Shown one piece after another: positions 60,533-64,000 of a DNA stretch of 64,000 nucleotides. Both the position numbers and the translations under genes were made by a program. This DNA comes from Actinernus sp. WN-2022. Taxonomy: Eukaryota > Cnidaria > Anthozoa > Actiniaria > Actinernidae. The notes beneath the pieces are model-generated. The model saw only the letters and a program-made list of their open reading frames with translations, was not told the origin of the DNA and ran no database searches. Position 1 is the stretch's first letter, and every line of letters starts with the position of its first letter. The stretch spans positions 1-64,000 of the forward strand of contig JAOWCC010000311.1 of the NCBI GenBank assembly GCA_030867875.1. The letters are read 5' to 3'.

Positions 60533-63500
60533 TGTTTGTTTGTTTCAGAAATTTGATTCATAGAACATTTTACGCATTTTGGGATTTACCAGGTGTCACA
60601 AGTTCTAGATAATGTGTTTATGAAAAACCGACAGTGATAGTGAAATTTGGAAAATACATTTGCGTTCAATTCCTCAAAGTAATGTATGTGTATTTCTATG
60701 ATAAGGGTGGTTGGAGGTTATAATGAGATGCTACCAATCGACGTATTAGAGTTTTGAATAAAGTGGTTGCTTTTGAGATTACTCTTGAAACTGATGGGAT
60801 AGTAATTTGAAGACAAGTTAATCTGCTTATAGGGAAATAATAGAAATCGATTTATGCTTTTTCGATGTTTATGTCTTTTTGGTATGAGTTTTTAGATTTG
60901 TTTCGTAGAATATATGTTCTTCTAGAGTCATGCTTAGAAGAAGCATTGGCGGGCATTGTACATATCGAAGCGGTTCTATAGATAGCACTGCAATAGGATA
61001 TTCTTGTCGCGCTTGTGTCAATTGTGGAGACATGTGAAAAGCGGCTTTTTCGGTGCCTGTCTTCGGATTTGAGAGATTTCTTATAAGATTGTATTGAAAT
61101 TTCATTTCATTTACTTGTAATGTGGCTGTTTCATGTATTTGATTATGAGTTGAGATAGATCAGGAACATTGAGTTTTGAAATTCTATAAGCTAGTGTCGG
61201 TGTTTTGTGTACTAAAGCTTCAAGGTTTATCTGAAAATGGAGCTAATCGGACAGGGGTGTGTGCAAATGGTGTCATAATTAGAATCTAGTGTATCCAAGA
61301 AAAACAACGGCAATCTTCAGTTGAGCTTGGCATTTGGATGACAACATGGCCACCGTTTCCACTTCTGCAGTATATTCTCCAAATGTCGAAGCTCATCTCG
61401 GGCGTAGATTACATTTACCAAGAAATAATAGTGCTTTGTCTCGTGCAGTTCATGTTGATCAGGCTAAAGCTGAGTGTCTTAAATATCATGTCCCTGTTAG
61501 TGTTTTTGTACCCGCGTACTATAACAACGTTTTGTGGCATAAATTAATTTTAGATACTTTGAAACCTGCATTTATTTCTGTTGAAAATAGTAATTCCGAA
61601 GTTGTATATATCGCTCAGTTTACGAATATGATAGGTGTTAAGTTCCAGTGTTGGTTAGATGATAATAGAGAATGGGACATCACGGCGGAAGGCTGTTGGA
61701 AGCTGAAAGTTATCGTTTGCAAGCTGACGTCCACACCATACATTGTCACGGCGTATCCTATTTAAACCGACTGATACTGAGGTATGTATATACTTTATCT
61801 GTTTAACCTAATGTACATGTCCTAGTTTATGTGGTAGAATTTCAGTCGTTGATAAAGTTTCATGGAAGAGATGATTTTGTGTGATTCAAAGCCAAAGGGA
61901 AGGGATGTGTTTCATTACTTGTTTACGTGGTGGAGCGTTCAGAACTATTCCTCAACTTGCTATTCGTGTTTCACGATTCCCATTAGGTTTTAGTGTAGAG
62001 TATGTCTTAGCAATATTATGACGTTTTACAGAGCACATAGCATTTGTAGTATTGGTGAATCTCTTCGATGTGGCGCTTTTATAGAGAGTGTAAATATGGG
62101 TGGTGTCAAATGTCATTCATTCCTGCTTCTGTAGATATGTCGTTCATTTTTTTCTCTTTGATAAAGGCAGCAATCATTTGGTTTTAAATTTTAAAGTATA
62201 ACTACGTTCGATGGCGTTCCATGACGAGCGATTGAACATTATGAGCTTCCTCATCTTTGCGTAAGCAAACATTTTCTATCATGCTGGCACGTTTATTGAC
62301 GACGTTTTTTGTAATAGGAACTCCGTTGCTGGTTGTTCGTGTGAGTTCTCACATTGTTCCTAAGTTAACTTTTTTAGAGCACATTTTAACGGATTGTGAG
62401 CTCTTGATTCTTCTTTGACAAGTTTATAATATACATCATGCAAATACATTTAGGGAGAGAAACTGAGTTTGGTGGTGAGATTTTTATTTGCTACCGATCA
62501 ATGTAATCTGACACAGATAGCGCGCTCAAGACTGGGTGTTGTCTGTGTTATAGGCGTCTATGGGTTGTTCTTTATGTTCACTATCGTAGTGACTTAAATT
62601 CGACGCTATTGTGGCTGGGACTACATTGATGGTGACGTTGTTTGATGGTCACGATAATTAGAGAAACTATCGACTCCCATGTTTGCAATACAGGCTATTA
62701 TGAGTGGCAAGTGGATCGAGGAGTTATTCAAAGCCCAGGGCTGCATACTGAGCCTAGTTGCGCTCATATAGCGGTAAAACGATTTGCTTTCTTATCAGGG
62801 TGTATGAAAGTTTTCCTATCAAATACACATTAGCAAAGTCTTCAATGTTTTTATTGTACTAATTTGTAATTAAGTTAATAACGACATCATGAGTAAACTC
62901 ATATCAAATTAGCAATTCATACAATTTTAATTAGAAAAACTTTTAAATGAAATTTTAATATAGGTTTTTTATTTATTTCAGAAGTATTTAACGTAAATAC
63001 GTATAGGTACATTGAATTAGTAATAGCGGCGATTGATTCTTTTTTTGTTTTGGCGGGAAAGTGGGGGATTGGGCGCGCATCAGACTCATATCAGGCGCAT
63101 GACTGGTACTCAATTTCGTTCCTAGAGCCCTCGGGTTTTTCGGGCAGCGGTCATTGGATCGGTTCTAAGATGGTGTTTAAAGAGGGTGACATACGAGGAA
63201 TGTATTGCGGCATTTGTAACTATGACTATGGTTAAATCAAAACTTTTTTTGATTTCAATGATACAATATTGAGTTGAGTCAGCACATAGATCACATTTAT
63301 TCATTTTTGAAGAGTGATTTACACCTCGAAATCCACCTCGAAAATCCAACTTGAAAATCCACCTCGAAAATGCACCTCTGAAATCTAATTCCAAAATCCA
63401 ACTCCCAAATCCACCTTGAAATCCAACTCGAACATCCACCTCGAAATCTAACTCGGGATTTTAACTTGGCTTTTAGTTTATAAATAAAAAAGATTGAATC

Positions 63501-63871
63501 GTGGAACAGTATTGTAACGTGCGAATTGAGTAAACAAATCCAAGGTCTACAGACAAGTCGATCAAACCACGTAGCTATTGATTATAGACTGAACAGTTCG
63601 CCTTGCCAAACCGGCTTTTTTGATTTTCAGGTCACTAGATCTGACAAGTTGAAGTTGAGCTCATTTGGAACTGATGAGTTGTTGATAAGCGATTTTGGTG
63701 CGCGCTAATTAGATAACAAATCTATGACTCCGTGCAGCGCAGTATGTTTAAAACTAGTTCATGTTCTTTTTTGCTGTACCCATTTTGTGTTTGTGTTTTC
63801 CAATTCGTTTTGATACTGAACTTTTGATAAAGATGTTTTTGATATATCAAATTGATCGTTTGATCTCGAAA
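60533..63871 (+). repeat. Array unit 15 (type B)
   Basis: 3,339 bp; type B tail without the CACAATAAT marker of units 8-10; private T-to-C at 61861. Confidence 0.97.
61346..61765 (+). CDS. Array gene copy 15, type B
   Basis: Same product as copy 4. Confidence 0.6.
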   Translation: MATVSTSAVYSPNVEAHLGRRLHLPRNNSALSRAVHVDQAKAECLKYHVPVSVFVPAYYNNVLWHKLILDTLKPAFISVENSNSEVVYIAQFTNMIGVKFQCWLDDNREWDITAEGCWKLKVIVCKLTSTPYIVTAYPI

Positions 63872-64000
63872 TGTTTGTTTGTTTCAGAAATTTGATTCAT
63901 AGAACATTTTACGCATTTTGGGATTTACCAGGTGTCACAAGTTCTAGATAATGTGTTTATGAAAAACCGACAGTGATAGTGAAATTTGGAAAATACATTT
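63872..64000 (+). repeat. Array unit 16, cut by window end
   Basis: First 129 bases of another unit, matching the others, so the array continues beyond the window. Confidence 0.95.

Larger units (their letters stand above)
12490..64000 (+). repeat. Head-to-tail macrosatellite, 3,337-bp unit, >15 copies
   Basis: From 12490 to the window end the sequence repeats every 3,337-3,345 bp, or 3,988-3,999 bp in two units with an internal 660-bp duplication. All units are in the same orientation with no spacer. Fifteen are complete and the sixteenth is cut by the window edge. By eye most units differ by one to three single bases outside one ~106-bp hotspot. This implies very recent expansion or ongoing homogenisation. 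It is not rDNA, 5S, histone or a snRNA array by inspection. The left edge is a clean junction at a TGTTTG repeat; the right edge is not seen. Confidence 0.98.

Noticed and set aside
12490..64000. CRISPR array or bacterial repeat system
   Set aside because: Units are 3.3 kb with no spacers, and the sequence has eukaryotic splice and polyA features.

Overview
The window looks like nuclear DNA of a marine invertebrate. An anthozoan cnidarian such as a stony coral is my best guess, but the species is not proven. It is AT-rich. It contains intron-like splice sites, Kozak-type starts, AATAAA signals, a tRNA-derived SINE whose 3' part has the CTCCGGG/CTCCGG pattern I associate with anthozoan SINEs, a non-LTR retrotransposon tail, and several short inverted-repeat DNA transposons. 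There are no bacterial operons, rRNAs or recognisable tRNA genes.

Layout. Bases 1-12,489 are ordinary repeat-rich intergenic DNA: two long poly-C tracts; a 1.6 kb direct repeat present twice (2266-3895 and 4180-5809) whose copies differ by a perfect 26-bp micro-inversion; a SINE between them; and a run of inverted-repeat elements (6447-6610, 7327-7733, 8526-8592 with 9-bp target duplications, 8677-8907, and 11311-12024 with TTAA ends). Gene debris lies among these: a decayed Ser/Thr kinase C-lobe (9459-9742), a Ser/Thr-rich coding remnant whose frame breaks at a CA microsatellite (9902-10326), the C-terminal tail of a CR1/L2-like reverse transcriptase (10501-10569, minus strand), a pair of overlapping open frames (11008-11288), and a coding-like segment with one in-frame TGA (12140-12520).

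Bases 12,490-64,000 are one head-to-tail tandem array, which runs off the window. I count 15 complete units plus 129 bases of a sixteenth. The basic unit is 3,337 bp. By eye, copies differ by only a few single bases each, apart from one hotspot. Each unit carries a 139-codon frame with a strong Kozak ATG, followed at once by a good splice donor. It also carries an octamer motif (ATGCAAAT), an E2F-type site with an inverted CCAAT box, two AATAAA signals, a 12-13-bp minisatellite and three good 3' splice sites. I do not recognise the 139-aa product. Its C terminus (YIVTAYPI) is only faintly reminiscent of EndoU/BECR-fold nucleases.

The most interesting signal is inside this frame. The last ~106 bp exist in two versions, A and B, that differ at 13 bases plus a small indel, and 7 of the 11 changed codons are synonymous. 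Units 3 and 8 are A/B mosaics. The pattern suggests that a coding tract which diverged under protein constraint is being shuffled among otherwise homogenised copies by gene conversion. Adjacent units 3 and 4 also share a 660-bp internal duplication that begins at the first base of the octamer and ends just past the E2F site.
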